A stretch of DNA of 64,000 bases from Davidsoniella eucalypti (lineage: Eukaryota > Ascomycota > Sordariomycetes > Microascales > Ceratocystidaceae): contig RMBW01000017.1 in the NCBI GenBank assembly GCA_004009845.1, positions 310,001 to 374,000 of the forward strand. Direction: 5' to 3'. Shown piece after piece: positions 48,541 through 61,708 of this stretch. A program made the translations under genes and the position numbers. The stretch's first letter is position 1. Every line of letters begins with the position of its first letter. The notes beneath the pieces are model-generated. The model ran no database searches. It was not told the origin of the DNA and saw nothing but the letters and a program-made list of their open reading frames with translations.

Positions 48541-51500
48541 AAGTGAGTTTTAGCAGGCACTGATATCTATCGTGTACTATTACTAATATTCTTGAGACAT
48601 CATATTTAACAGACTAGCGTAGCTTAGGTCGTTTAACCGGGTTAACGAACCTGTAGTATCAGTATCGAGAACATGATTTAAGTACATTTGATTTTGAGAC
48701 GTATCATTTTGTCACTGTATTAATTTCGTGACATCAAGATAGTAATACCACCAAGTTAGCCTAAATAAGGAAATCTCTTTTATACACATGTAGTACGTGT
48801 ATAGTAACTTCATAGCGATTGGAATATAAGTATGGGACGGCTACCAGGCCCAAACTTTAAGGTGAGACTTAGAGATACAAGCCTACATGGGGAATTCAAA
48901 AACAACGACAATCATCTATATAGATATCCTGTACGGATGCAGGGACAACAGACCTGTAGATAAGGGCCTACCCGTCAGCTTGGAAAGGAGACTGCGAGCC
49001 AGCCGTTGAACATGCTAGTGAAATGGGGACGGGAAGACGAGAGATATGTCCAACTTGATGCTAAACCTGGTGTCCGGAAGCTTTCAATGGGCATATCTGT
49101 AGAGCGTAGGAAACATGGGACCAAAGAAGGGAAAGACGAAAAGAAGCAGAGCTGGCCTAAAGTGGGAGGGAAATGGAAAGCGAAACAAGAGCCGGCTTAG
49201 TCTAGAACTAGACTGAAACTACGCAGGACCTTGAAAGGGTCAGCGGAGTTCTAATCGGCGAACAGGAAGTTTCCTCCAATGCCTGTATCTCGAGGCAGGA
49301 AGAACGGTGACGGACGAGAAGAATAGCAGCTGCAGATCCGCAAAGTGACGAACAAGAGAACAAGAGAACAAGAGGACAAGAAAACAATGGCCTGGAATCA
49401 CACCCAAGCCCTCACGGCCCGCATGTGCTAGAGAGCTGGAACACCATGATGTGCTGGACAAGCAGGGTAAACAGGGCGAAGCCAAAAACCAACAGATGTG
49501 ACGACAGGAATATGAAGACCGTGATATTGATGCACTGATATAGGCCGATGGACAGACAAAATACTTGATGATGGGGAGGTGAAGAGGGCGTGTGGAACTG
49601 ATTCTGTCGCTGGACAGACCTCGTTCCAGGCCGGCCTATAGAAATGAGTGCAAGAAACGTAGCAAGCTGGAGATATCACAAGTGAAAGGAAGGAAAAGTA
49701 TGATGGAGACGGCCTAGGAAAGGCATGTGCGGGTGCTGTAAACGAGCATCTGCGCGATATGGATGATGGAGAGAAGACGTATCTTGTTATTTCCCAGGTC
49801 CGTCTTTTAGCAAAGCCCAAAATCAAGCGTGCAGATATGGTCACGGCCATCTCGTGGCGGTGGGATTGGAGAAAAGCCCAGGAGGGGGGTGGATATGTAC
49901 GAGCAGCCCTGGACTTGGCTTCGTTTTGGTTCTATGAGAGCATCCTAGTTGGTCTATATGCATTGGTCGTATCTGTACATCTTGAGCTTTGTCTGAGATG
50001 ACGCTCAATCAAGTCTAGGCAAAACCATGAGAGTTGGCTGCTGGTTTGTGTGTGTGAAAGTGTGATAAGGGAGAGTAGGAGTTGAGAGAATTAGGCAATC
50101 AACAATATACGCCTGTACATAAGAGGAAAAAAAAAAAGTAATGGAGACGTAAGTAGTAAGGCAGCCGATTTTTTGATGCATCATTCTCGGGGGAACCTAT
50201 AAGGATCAGGCTGATATGCAGTATGGGAGCAATAGCTGCTGAAACGACGGGACAGTGTTACTGGCGGAACAACAATCCTCCTGCTTTTCCTTGTCATCTT
50301 TGTAGCCCTCCTCTGCTGCATCTGTAGCTTGGAAAGCCATGGCGGAGAGTACTTTGAGTACGGAGAGATGGTGTTTGGTAGGAACTAGTCCGTAATATTA
50401 GGATTGTCGGTACTTTGATTCCAAAGATTATAGGTGGCTGGCCAGTATGGCTGGGAGATCAACGTAGTGTGCGTGTTCCATATGCACGCCGGCCCATACG
50501 GACTTAAGAAGCCATAGCCGTATCTGTATGTGCAAAGCATGGTGAATATACAAAACAGCAGTTGGGTCGGATATATCAAGCTCGCAATGTCTCGACAGAC
50601 AGCCTGCCTCTTTTTAATTCTTGCTATATTCTCTATCGACAGAGCACTAGCTGAACATTATAATTACATTGTGATATATAACATAACGGCAATGTATGTA
50701 CATTGCACCATTGTATGTCAATACGAGACAGTTTATACACGTCGAGAACCGTAAGCGCTCAAGCCGCCGAAATATCAAGTTTGCCCGGAATTGGACAGAA
50801 AACAAGCCTGGATTGGGTAGCGTATGTAACCGTTCTTTTCTGCCTTTTGTTCCTTTCAAGTTGAGACATCCTCTAGTGACAGAACGCGTGTTTGCGATGA
50901 CTTTCTTTTTGCTTTACTGCAGGTAGGAGCAGATAACGGACCGGGTCGTGTGATGGAAAAGACAAAGGAAGCTGTTATTTGAGTTGCAATTCGTTGCTGG
51001 TTGTGGAATCGATGTCTATGTACATGTACAGTTACGTATCTGTATAGAGACATTTCTTTTTTTCTCAGCCTGTTATCACTACTACCGCGACCCCCCCTCC
51101 ATCTCCCGGCTAGTCTTGGTTGGGATTACGCTTGCCCGAATTCACACTCCACAAATACGGCATGTGAATGTGTTTCACTGCTTGTCTCTGTATTTCACTC
51201 GTTGCTTATTGTGATGTCCAGTGCCCGGTTGGAATCAAAGAAAGCAAGGGAGGGGTCGTCTTACAAGCACATCAAGTTGAAGAGCAGAAAGGCGCTAGGC
51301 TAGGCTGCTATGCGGAATTGTGTAGACGTCACAGTACGTTGGTATAGCAAGCCAGTTTGCATCTGTCCTCCAAGAGCTACACGGGGCTGCTGCTTGTGTG
51401 TCTTTGTTGGTTTCTTCTATAGCGCAAACAGCCATTCAAGACATTTCGGGTCTATATTTCAGGTCCTGGCACTCCAATGCAGTCTTCTAAGCCCAATCAG

Positions 51501-52948
51501 AGTTTCCTAGGTGATAAAGCTTATAGAGTTTGGCTGTGGCATGGCCTTCAACAGGCCAGCAGGCAGGCATATCAACGATTGCGTACAGGATCTACCGGTG
51601 TCCTGCCACCACCTGAGATATAATCATACATAGAAGCGATGGTTTCTACCTAGCCCAAGATTGGCATTGCTACTTGGCTATATTTGTATCACTTGATGGT
51701 GCAGGAAGACTAGCTACCAGGCCCTTTCGTGGTAATACCAGACATACACCATGCGTTCGACAATTGCTAAACGTCTTTCGCTTCCTCTTCGTCTAGCTGC
51801 TAGATGGACGTGAGAGAGCAGACGAAAAGACATGGCACTGCAATGCCTGGTTATAGGTTAGCTTATAGTGGTCTACACTGATCGGCCATAGTCGCACGGC
51901 CTTTTGCACCCCAGTTGCAGTACGACAGTGTCTTTCTTGTTCTCCTCTTACACATGGCGCAACGATGCAAGGTGTGGATCATTCATGCGAGAACAGCGGC
52001 CATTAGGAATTATGTCATAGTAGCAAGCAATAGTTGCAGTCTGGGAGCCGTTGTGGATGCTACGCTCGCCGTTCAAGTTACTGATAACGCTGTCGAGGAA
52101 TGTCTATCCGAGATGGTGACGGGGCTTATACCACCCACTGGAAATAAGACCTAAAAGAAGCTATAGAAATGACGGTTGCAATAATAGGATGTACTAAGAT
52201 AGTTGAACGTGCTAGTATAACCCCAGCAGATCTGCAGCAGACTACAATGCACGCACCAGAACATTCAGCAATAGTTCAGATTCGTTATAACAGTTATATT
52301 ATATTCTAGCCACTGACTAGCTACAGATTAAGCTACAAGAGATCAAACAACAAAAGTTCAAGCTCGGACAAAAAGAAACCACACCCTCCCTCCATACATA
52401 CATCCCACAGTGACTAATACAGGAAAACCGACACATAGTTTTTTATAGGAGACTAATCAGACAACTAAGCAACAATAACACGAACTAGACTACGACTCAA
52501 GCATTATATCATCTAAACATAACAGAACAAAGACAAGGTTAAAAAACAAGGCGAGATATGAGCAAAGCTCATGAGGGGATATTGACATCAAAACGGCCTA
52601 ATGGTGGAGGAACAAGAAGAAAGCTCGAGGGGGGGCAGGGAAGGGACTTAAGGGAAACGAATGAGAATGAGAAAACCATTAGACTGCTAAAACCTCCAAG
52701 GAACAAAAGAACAAAGAAAGAAAGAACATGGAAAGAAAGAAGAAAAGAAAGAAAGGTTGTGTAAAGGAACCCCGGTTTGGAGTGAAGAAGAGAAGACAAA
52801 ACGAATATAGCACCTATACTGTGCTGGGGACCAGTACTTTTTAAGCTACTTCAGTAGTTTTTCCAGAAAGATCTGGATCCGTATGTGTTCCTCAAAAAAG
52901 GACACGGGGAACAAGCAAGCAGCGTGTTCCTAGTCGAGTACGCCAACT
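48541..52948. other. 4.4 kb spacer between URM1 and the C2H2 factor
   Basis: No recognisable gene. There is a short inverted repeat GTTTAACCGGGTTAAC at 48631-48646 just past URM1, an AGAACAAG-type repetition around 49347-49380, and purine-rich AAAGAA tracts at 52670-52755 close to the transcription-factor 3' end. Open frames here lack family resemblance. Confidence 0.45.
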
Positions 52949-55050
52949 TTAGTACGGCATGCGGCGAGAACGGTCCTCCTCGTAAGAGGACTGGTCAGGC
53001 ACCGGGCGGGACTCGTTATCGTAGTTGGGCGTTGGGTAGCCCTCGACAGGCGCGGAGACCAAAGTGCGCATGTGAACCGAGGCGTCGTAGGGGCGCATCT
53101 GCTGGCTCTGCAGGTCATTCTGCTGCTTCTGGTGCTGCTCGTGCTGCTCGTGCTGTAGCTGCTGGTGCTGGGCCACCAGAGGAGGCAGCTGCTGGTGCTG
53201 CTGAGGCGCCATGGGCATAGCGGTCATGTGCATAGGCATCTGCATAGGAACAGCAACCTGGCTGGCCATGGGCTGCTGCTGCTGCTGCTGCTGTTGCTGC
53301 TGTTGCTGCTGATGGATGTGGTGTTGCTGGATCTGCTGTTGCTGCTGAAGGTGTTCAGCCTGGGCGTCAACCTGGGCCTGGGCGGCTCTGACCTCGCAAG
53401 AAGACGCCGCGGCAATGCTGACGGCGGACTTGATGACAGACACCTTGCGGCCTTTGCCGCGGCCCTTGATGCCCTTGTTGCTGTTCTTGTACAGCGTGGC
53501 AAAGTACGACCAGACATCGATGTCATACGATGTCAGCGTGGAGCGTTCGCCGCTGTCCATGTTGCAGAACTTCTCAATCAGGTTGCGGATAGCGCAGTCG
53601 TGGAACTTGTTCTGGTGCGCCTTGAGGTTGCCGAGCTGCGTAAAGCTCTTGTTGCAGTCTTCCAGCTTGCACACGAAGCGCCGATCGCCCGTGTGGATGG
53701 CCTGGTGGCTGGCCAGCTTTCCGCGGGCAGAGAACGACTTGCCGCACTGGTTGCACATGTGAGGGCGCTCGCCCGAGTGCAGGCGCTCGTGGGTCTAAAA
53801 GGGTGGCTAGTTAGTATGGGGGGGCTGGAACTGGTCTGTAGAGTACCTGTCAGTCGACTTACGCGAAGGTTGCCGAGTTGACTAAAGCGGCTGGTGCATC
53901 CATCAATGGAGCAGGACTATGGAGACAGTGTTAGTGACTGTATGCAGGCTGGCCAAGGGATGTATCGGGAGCTTACATAGGGCTTCTCGCCAGTGTGGGC
54001 ACGGTGGTGGATGTCGAGGTGGCTCTTCTGGCCAAACGAACGGTCACAGCCCTCGACTTTGCAGTAGTGGCGGGTGCGTGGCTTGGCGGCACGCTTGGAA
54101 ACGCGGGCTCTACGGCGAGGCGTAGTAGGCGTCGACAAAGGCAGGGCAGGGATGGGCACCAGGCCGGAGTTGCTGCCGGCTCCCGAGCCCGAAGCAGAAG
54201 CCAGAGAGCGCGTGCGGCTGCGCAGGGACCGGGGCTCCGCCGGGGCAACATCGTTGCGGATAACCTTCATCAGAGAATCGACAGAGGTGTTGAACTCGAC
54301 GTGGTGGCTGGGATCCAGCGCCTTGTTGGCAAGCACGGTCTTGGAGTTGATGTTGGGCGGCACGTCGCTGGCATTCACGCCTATAAACACGCTGGAGCCG
54401 CGGCGATCAGTGGCAGGCGGCGCATATTGCGGAGGGTACGGGAGCTGGTGGTGGTGCTGCTGCTTCTGCTGTTGCTGTTGGTGGCGAGGCATCATGTACT
54501 CTACGTCCATAGAAGCCGGAGACTGCGGAAGTGCGCTCGGACTACGGGCGTGGCTTGGGCTGCCCATGGACTTGGGCGAGAGCATCATCAGGGCGCGGTT
54601 GTCGTTCTTCAGGCTGTGGTGCTGGTGCTGGTGCTGGTGATGGTGGACGACTTCAGAAACCATGGCCGGCTGCTGGTGATGGTATTGGTGCTGCTGGTGA
54701 GGATGGCCGACCGGAGATGCAGCATAGTGTTGCTGATGGTGGCCTTGGCCCGGCTGCTGGTGCTCGGCAACGTAGCCAGGGTAAGCAGAGTACTCGGGCA
54801 TTGGAGAATAGGCCACCGGGAAGACCGGCTGCGGGTGAGGCAGAACATGGTGGTGGTGAGGGTTGTGAGAGTGGGGGAGAGGCAGTACAATGGACGGCGG
54901 CACCTGCTGCTGCTGCTGCTGCTGCGGATGAGGGTGCTGCTGGGGATGTTGAGCTTGGTTTCTACCATGCTCCATGAACTCGGCCATGTTCTGGCCGTTC
55001 CATCGATCCCAATCTTGGTTGTTGGGGCTTGAGCCTGGAGGAGTAGACAT
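52949..55050 (-). CDS. C2H2 zinc-finger transcription factor, Azf1-like, Gln/His-rich
   Basis: Nuclear DNA-binding regulator of 657 residues from exons 53977-55050, 53863-53916 and 52949-53794 (introns 60 and 68 nt). Residues 1-320 are low-complexity with His/Gln/Pro tracts, a conserved-looking patch SSVFIGVNASDVPPNINSKT and a basic segment before the fingers. Four consecutive C2H2 fingers: C330/C335/H348/H352, C360/C365/H378/H382, C390/C393/H406/H410 and C418/C423/H436/H441, joined by TGEKPY, SGERPH and TGDRRF linkers typical of contiguous DNA-binding fingers. Both splice sites fall inside the finger block. After finger 4, YFATLYKNSNKGIKGRGKGRK (about 469-489) is a signature I associate with Azf1-like Pezizomycotina factors. 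The C-terminus is again Gln/His-rich, with a CTG/TTG-encoded poly-Gln at about 53272-53313. The target pathway cannot be read from sequence. Confidence 0.9.
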
Positions 55051-58000
55051 GGTAAAGGTGGGCAGAAACTTAACAGATACACACGTTCTTCACGAAGCTT
55101 GGTACGTAGACGTATACAGAAATGTATCGACAGACGAAGAAAAAGAAAACGGGGGGGAGGTTATGCCACAGAAGAAAAAGAAATAGATGTGAGGATCACA
55201 AAAGAAAGTGCGCAGTGAGCATACACTCGTAAGACGTGGTGAGGCTGGAGAAGATGGAAGTTGCTCAAGAAAAGACAAGATATAGGATAGACTGGTTGGA
55301 GGATATATATAAGTGGCAGTCAGGAGAGGAAGTGGTGGTTTGACTGCTGCTTTGAAGTGTTGATCTTCTACATCGAAGTGGACATCAGTAGGAGGGGAGC
55401 TAAGTCAATATATATATATATTGAGAACTGCCCGTAGTGGAATTGGGATACCAGTGATTTCGGCTTGTACACCAAAACCTTTAACGGTATTAAAAAGGGC
55501 AGCGAAGGGGGAGGGGGGGGTGCCTGTTTTCCTAGCTTCACGGAGGTGTTAGTGTAGGGTATTTATTATTGTTGAACATAAACTACACATCAATAAACCC
55601 TGTCTCAATGGATTAAGGCGTGGAAGAAATACTATAGCGTGGTGTATGTTTAAGCGACTACATAAATATAGTCACGTTTTATAGATTTTAGTCTTTTCAC
55701 TTGTTTATTTTTTTCAGTCAGCTTGGAGAAGCGAGCTGTATAGGCCGATGCCTTTTTGTATTCGAGTAAGTCAACGGCCTGCTAGCTTGTACATGGCTTG
55801 TATTACGCTCTCTCTACAGCAGAGCACACTCTACCTCTCATTAACAGATTGCTTTTTGTCCACTTCGAGCTCTTCGCCTGGCTGCTTCCAGGTTCTCGAG
55901 CTGTTCCTCCCTCTCCCTCCCTCTCTTTTCCTCGTTCTACATCATTTATTTTTCTCTGTGCTTCGTTCTCTTTCCATCTATCAGCTCTTGCTCTCGCAAT
56001 ACTACCCTCTGCTCCTCCAGTCACTTATCCTATCTCGCCATATGTACCCAGTACCCGCGGCCGTATCTACTCTAAGGCAAACCTGACAAGCAAAATACGT
56101 GGTCCATATCATGTTTTCTTTCTACCAGTGTCTGTATTTCCTTGCTCGTCCTTCTTCAGCTTCTAGTGTGATTCTGGCCGTGAAATGCAGTAGAAACCAG
56201 CATGTCATTGTCTCCCTATAGCTGTATAGACTAAGCCAGACGAGCTGTTGCAAATATCCCACTTGCGTTTTCTTCTTTCTGCTAATTGTGTATGACTGTG
56301 TTCCTGAATAACACGCTCCCTTCCTTTTTATTTCTATTTTGCTTCTTTTCTTTTCTTCTTCATCTAAGTGTGCCCCTTACGAATGCAGCAAACTTCGACG
56401 CAGCTCGCCCAAGGGCTTCTTTACAAAGGAGCATGGATAAGACAGAACACCAGAAAGAAAAAGAAAAACAAGATAGAGCACGAGACGCGGACGTCTATAG
56501 CACGGCGGCTCTACGTACTATGATCGCTATCATGGGAAAGAATCTCGCTTGCTTCGTCCAGTATATCTGCTGGTCAAAGCTTTCCTGTCCAAGTTTCCAG
56601 TCATGCGGCCTTGTCCCTGCTATCTAGATCCGTCTGCCTAGCAAAACAACCTGCTGGTCACGTCAACCCGCGAGCTATGACAAGTCAACATTCGTAGTTT
56701 AGCATCATGTCTAATGTAGATAGATATATGCTCTATTTAAGAGCCATCCCAGCTAGTCCACAAGCCAATAGAAGGCCATGTTCAAACTGCCATCCCTTGA
56801 GGGAACTTCGCACCAGAATGTTCATATACAGACAGACAAACAGACAGACAAGCACATCATATGTCGCTGTACGTGTCTTGTCCTCGCGAGTCGTATTTCG
56901 GCGATCCATGTTGCCGGTGTATGTCTCGATATCAGCAGCTGTCGGTGGCCCTCAATGCACTAGCTAGGAAGACTGCGTGGTTCCTGCACAAGCTCCAGCC
57001 AGTGTTCGTCGTCGTGTACAGTATCGTGACTGGTTGTCAAACCATCTCTTCCCTTGCAAAAGGGTCCACGTTTGCCGCTGAGCTGGAATGGAAAAGAGAG
57101 GAAGCCAGAAGACGAGAGGAGGGGAGAGAAAAGGACTGGGGGTTGTGTTTTACGTATCCCTTGAAGTCACAGCTGGCTAGTTGATAGCCAAAGAGAACCC
57201 ATATTGGACGGAGCTTAGATATTGTTTTGACTAGTTTCTCAACTGCGTCTTGGTGGCTGTCGAGACTCTGTCGGGCCGGTCTAATAGTTCGTCCTAGTTT
57301 GATATCATATCCGTATGTATTCTGGCCTATCTCGTGCTTTATTCGTTGTATTTATCCCTGGCACCGATGTATCTAGTCCCCAGATGGAAAGCCCGGTGAC
57401 CTCGAAGCCAGCCTGTTCTTTCAGCTTTTCAACGCCTCGCCGCAAAAGAAATAACCACTGAAATAAAGGTAAGAAAAACTCCGCAGCCACCTGTTCGTGT
57501 TTTTTATCCTCATTTCTTAGCATGTGTCAGACATTTACCTACATAACCAGCATCTTTCTTCTACCATATCACAGGTTGCCTCGACTTTACCCACGCATGC
57601 TGTTGTTGCCTAACGTTGATGGGGGCAGCTATTACTTGTTTTTGTTAGTGATGGATACATGTATGTTTAACCCTGGCATTTCTCAAAATGTTTCATAGCT
57701 CGCTTATAGCACACTGCAACGAAAAAGGAGAAAAATATGACATAATAATACCTTGTATACATGTATCTTTTTTTACCGTGCTATCCTTCTCCATATTAGC
57801 GTCTAGTTTTGCGGTATATATCATCATCAATTATATTTCAATATGTCTTTGTTTTGTCTGTCATTTCTTGCCAGGACGACGCTCGTGGAGAACATCGTCA
57901 GCATATAAAGATAACCAACATTTGCTTTATAACCACATAGCTATTAACGATATCACTCTACGTACTTTTCTTTAACTTTTTGTAATATCTGCATTCTAGT

Positions 58001-58944
58001 CAACTGTATTATACATACTCGCTTCTATCTTTCTCCAGTTCTTGTATTTCTCTATAATCGTGTCTCTAATACTCCATCGTACAGTTTGACAGGTTATACA
58101 GAAAATCAAGCCAACAGTACAGCGTTTCATGTGGCACACGATCCTCGCATTTTTATTTTTAAATTGACTTGGCTAAACATGTTTTTGACTTTGTTATTTT
58201 TTCGTTTCCTTCTACTACCGAGCGATTTTTTTGGCAGCAAGATTTAGACTAAATTTTATATTTTAAAATTTTATATAAAAATAAAAATAAAATATATAAA
58301 AAAAACGTCTGGGCTATCTGGACATGAGATGACTTATACCAGCGTGACGAGCGGGAGGAAGAGTTTCAGAGTCTGAAGAAGGATCGTGACACTTTTATAT
58401 ATACATCATTCACTATTTAGTAGTTTCAAATTGTCCAGGCTAGAAGCATGGACAAGCAATCCCTCCAGCATTTACTATCATATTATGTCACCATTTTAAC
58501 GACTATTAACGCGTTAGGGTTATGATAGCGCAGGAGGGTTAACGAGACTTGTACTAGCAGGACATATGTTTTAATGATCAATAGGTAGCAACACTCTGTG
58601 TCAATTTTGCAAACGTTGTTATACTTGCCATCCAGAGGTCTATAAGTTAAACTCAGGCTCCCGGCTTAAGCTAGAATGTTTCTTCTATACTAAAAGCTCG
58701 TTTGCCCAACTCAGAAAATGCTGGGCAAGGGGGGGCAACAGCAAACAAACACTCTATAGAATGTCAAATGGACGGATAGACCAACCCAAATCAAGGCTGT
58801 GGCTGAGAGAACATAGTGCAGCCTCTATAGCTGTATAGAAGCTAATGGCGAAGATAAAGTGCGTGAATAGCTGCTGGCAATGGCAGTTTGCGCCAGGATA
58901 CTAGTGAAAAGGAAATAGACCCGGCAAAGAAGAACCAAAGACAG

Positions 58945-58990
58945 AGTAGTAGTAGTAGTAGTAGTAGTAGTGATAGTAGTAGTAGCAGTA
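58945..58990. repeat. (AGT)n microsatellite
   Basis: About 15 AGT units with interruptions (one GAT and one AGC near the right end). It lies in gene-free sequence; on the minus strand it opens a Thr-rich frame that I do not consider coding. Confidence 0.85.
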
Positions 58991-61695
58991 TTCAAAGAGA
59001 GAAATATGAGGAAACGCCCCCTTTTGCAAGGAGGTAGTATCAAGTCTATGCTGGCACTTGAGAACATTACTCTCTGTCTATGTAATATGGACGAAGTAAA
59101 TCCTGAAAAACGAGTCCATCAGTGGAAACAATAGTAGCACGCAGTTTGCGATACCGTGCTAAAAAAGAATGAACAATTGTACATGTATATGTATGGGTGT
59201 AAAGAAAGTAACGCAACATTAGCGTTACATCAGAAGACAGGCCTCGAAGAAAGATAAGAAGGCTCACTACTACACCAACTAGCTACTATAGCTTTTTGCT
59301 ACGATAGCTGCCGTAGCTGTAATTCGTACTTGCGGTAATAGATACTCAAGTTGGATAGGCAGGTAGGTAAAATGCTGCAGAAGAAAACTATTGGAAAGTA
59401 TATACCCAATGGCGCTCTGCACGGTAGCTCTCCAAGGAACATTGATACGTTATATAGATTAGGGCTATAAGACCCATTGCAACGATCATGTGGATTGCTG
59501 GATTCCTGCCTTGCTAATTTCTTGTCGAATAAGTAGAAATAGATGGACGATACGCTGCAGCAATGAATCCTATGTGAATGGTCCAAAAGGGAATACTATA
59601 CCCGAGGGTTCCTACCTCCAATTCCACAAAATCAACAGCATAGAATGTCCTTTCTCCGGTGTATCCAAACGCTAAATGCCGTTAATGAGCTATGCTTATT
59701 GTTGGCTACATGTAAGAAAAGAGCACATGTACAAATGTAACAAGCAAGATCCATGATTTGTCCTGCGTGAGATATGAATATTGGAGACTGTACGAACCCC
59801 GGAACTAGTCTTTGCATATGTCTTATGGTGAGACGTCTTCACTCTTTGCAAATCAGTAGTTATATGCGAAAGAGTCCACCTGTTCGAAAGGATACGAACA
59901 GCGTTCTAATATTGCAAGATAGACGGATAATCCAAGGTTACTTGGATGCAACTGGCAGGTCCACTTGACTGACTACAGCAATACCTGCGGTCAACTCGAG
60001 CCAGGAGCTCTGGCTCGTTGCTTCAACTTGATAGCTCGTAGCTTTTAGTGAATCGACGATAGCGATAGAAACAGTAGCACCAAGCCTCATACGATTGGCG
60101 TAGGGCGTGTAAGTCTCAGAAATGTAGTACTATGTGTCCCTTGGATGATCGGCTCAGAGAGTTGAAGTGAGAGGGGTTAGATGAGGGGAAAGGAAGAAGC
60201 CAGCTGCGATCCTGAAAAGAAAGAAAGACTTGCAGTTACTGGTAGAAGCAGATATAGTGACTTGGTGGAAAGCAAGGCCACAGGTTAGAATTTAGTCAGG
60301 GGCTTCCTTGTCATCATGATACCAGGACCGGGCTCTTCTGTTAGTTATGTAGTAGCCACTAAACCCGGGAGTGTTTCTATGTCTACGTATTACATAGTTT
60401 GTGGCTAATAGACCATCGTGGACAGTTGCTAGATAAATAAAGAAATGACAGACGATCGAAACGACATGAGACGAGTCGACATTGCACTTGCGTCGTTGTG
60501 AACTGTTAGGTTTAGTGTGCTCTTTTATCAATACAAAGATTTGACATGTCGTTACGGAACCACTGCAATTGACAACCAGTTATATGATTTTTACACGTCA
60601 AAAGACTATATCTGCTATAACTATAAAACAACCCCGAGAAACACAAAGGCCGAGTTTAAGGCCTCGGCAAGAAAACAAGAATAAAAGTAACAAGAAATAG
60701 CCTGCAGATGCAGCATCCATGTTGGGACAGAATCTACAAGATACTAACTATTTTCTTTCTTTTTCCTGGTCTGGTTTCTTTGGTTCAAGGTCAGGGCGCC
60801 TGCAGATTTACGTGTTGTATTTCTTTTTCTCCTATGCTTATTTTCTCGGCCAACCGGCCGGAAACTTTACATCTTGAAGTCTATGCCATGATATCTTAAT
60901 CACCTAGCATGTAGACACTATAAGTCGTGGCTGTTCCTGTTCTTTCTCTCGGTTTGGACATAAAAAGGGAAAACCCCACTCAGCCCTGGCGGGATTCGTG
61001 TAGTTGCTGTACTGGAGAATGGAAAACCTGGGTCTTCTCACGGTAGATGATACTCTGCTGACTGCTGGTTTGGATTGTTACTACCACCTACCACTCGGTT
61101 TATTGGGTTTGAAGAGTCCTCGTGCTGAACAGCCGATCTTTGGCGTGTTATATTAGATACTGACTGCTGCAGCATGCATTGTATGTCATATAGGAAGCAT
61201 ATAATACACCATATATATTGACTAAGTAATTGTATAATACCTCCGGATCCGAAGATTGATAGTCAAAATACGTGCAGACCTCTCTGATAAACAGTAGTGC
61301 TACGCTACCAGCAATTATTAATAAGTAATATAATTTATTATAGGCCACTCGGTGTCAGGGGATCGACTCCCAGAGGCCTTGCCGAAACGATGTTGTCTCT
61401 AGTTTTAGATCAAGTAGCAACGGCCGTCTTTTAACCTTTAAACTGCTTGGTTATGCTGGTAGAGTCTATTAGATGCGACTATCTGCCCATGATAGTAACG
61501 ACACCAAGAAAAAGCCGTGTATCTGGAACAGTGTTGGTCATATGAGTAAATCCGACCATTAACTATGCATGCCGAGGAGGCTGTTTGATCCATGATATTC
61601 CCAACAATCAATAGTATCGCCAGTAGTAGTATAGAGAGTAAATAGGCAACAAGACAACCATAGGAAGATAAATCGCCTGTTTCTTTTATTTACCA

Positions 61696-61708
61696 GGGGG
61701 GGGGGGGG
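61696..61708. repeat. Homopolymer of 13 G
   Basis: Uninterrupted run of 13 G in AT-rich spacer. It is unusual in this window, and its exact length may be a sequencing or assembly uncertainty. Confidence 0.8.

Noticed and set aside
53165..53881. Plus-strand open frame of 238 codons with a poly-Leu run
   Set aside because: Antisense of the poly-Gln and zinc-finger exon; poly-Leu simply mirrors the CTG/CAG repeat.
53995..55032. Plus-strand open frame of 345 codons rich in Leu/Val/Arg
   Set aside because: It is the antisense shadow of the Gln/His-rich exon of the C2H2 factor; the zinc fingers and splice sites are on the minus strand.
61343..61377. tRNA-like fragment: GGCCACT, then GGGGATCGACTCCC, then AGAGGCC
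   Set aside because: The acceptor-like ends pair with one mismatch, but the D and anticodon arms are absent and the T-arm stem does not close properly. Too little for a tRNA gene.
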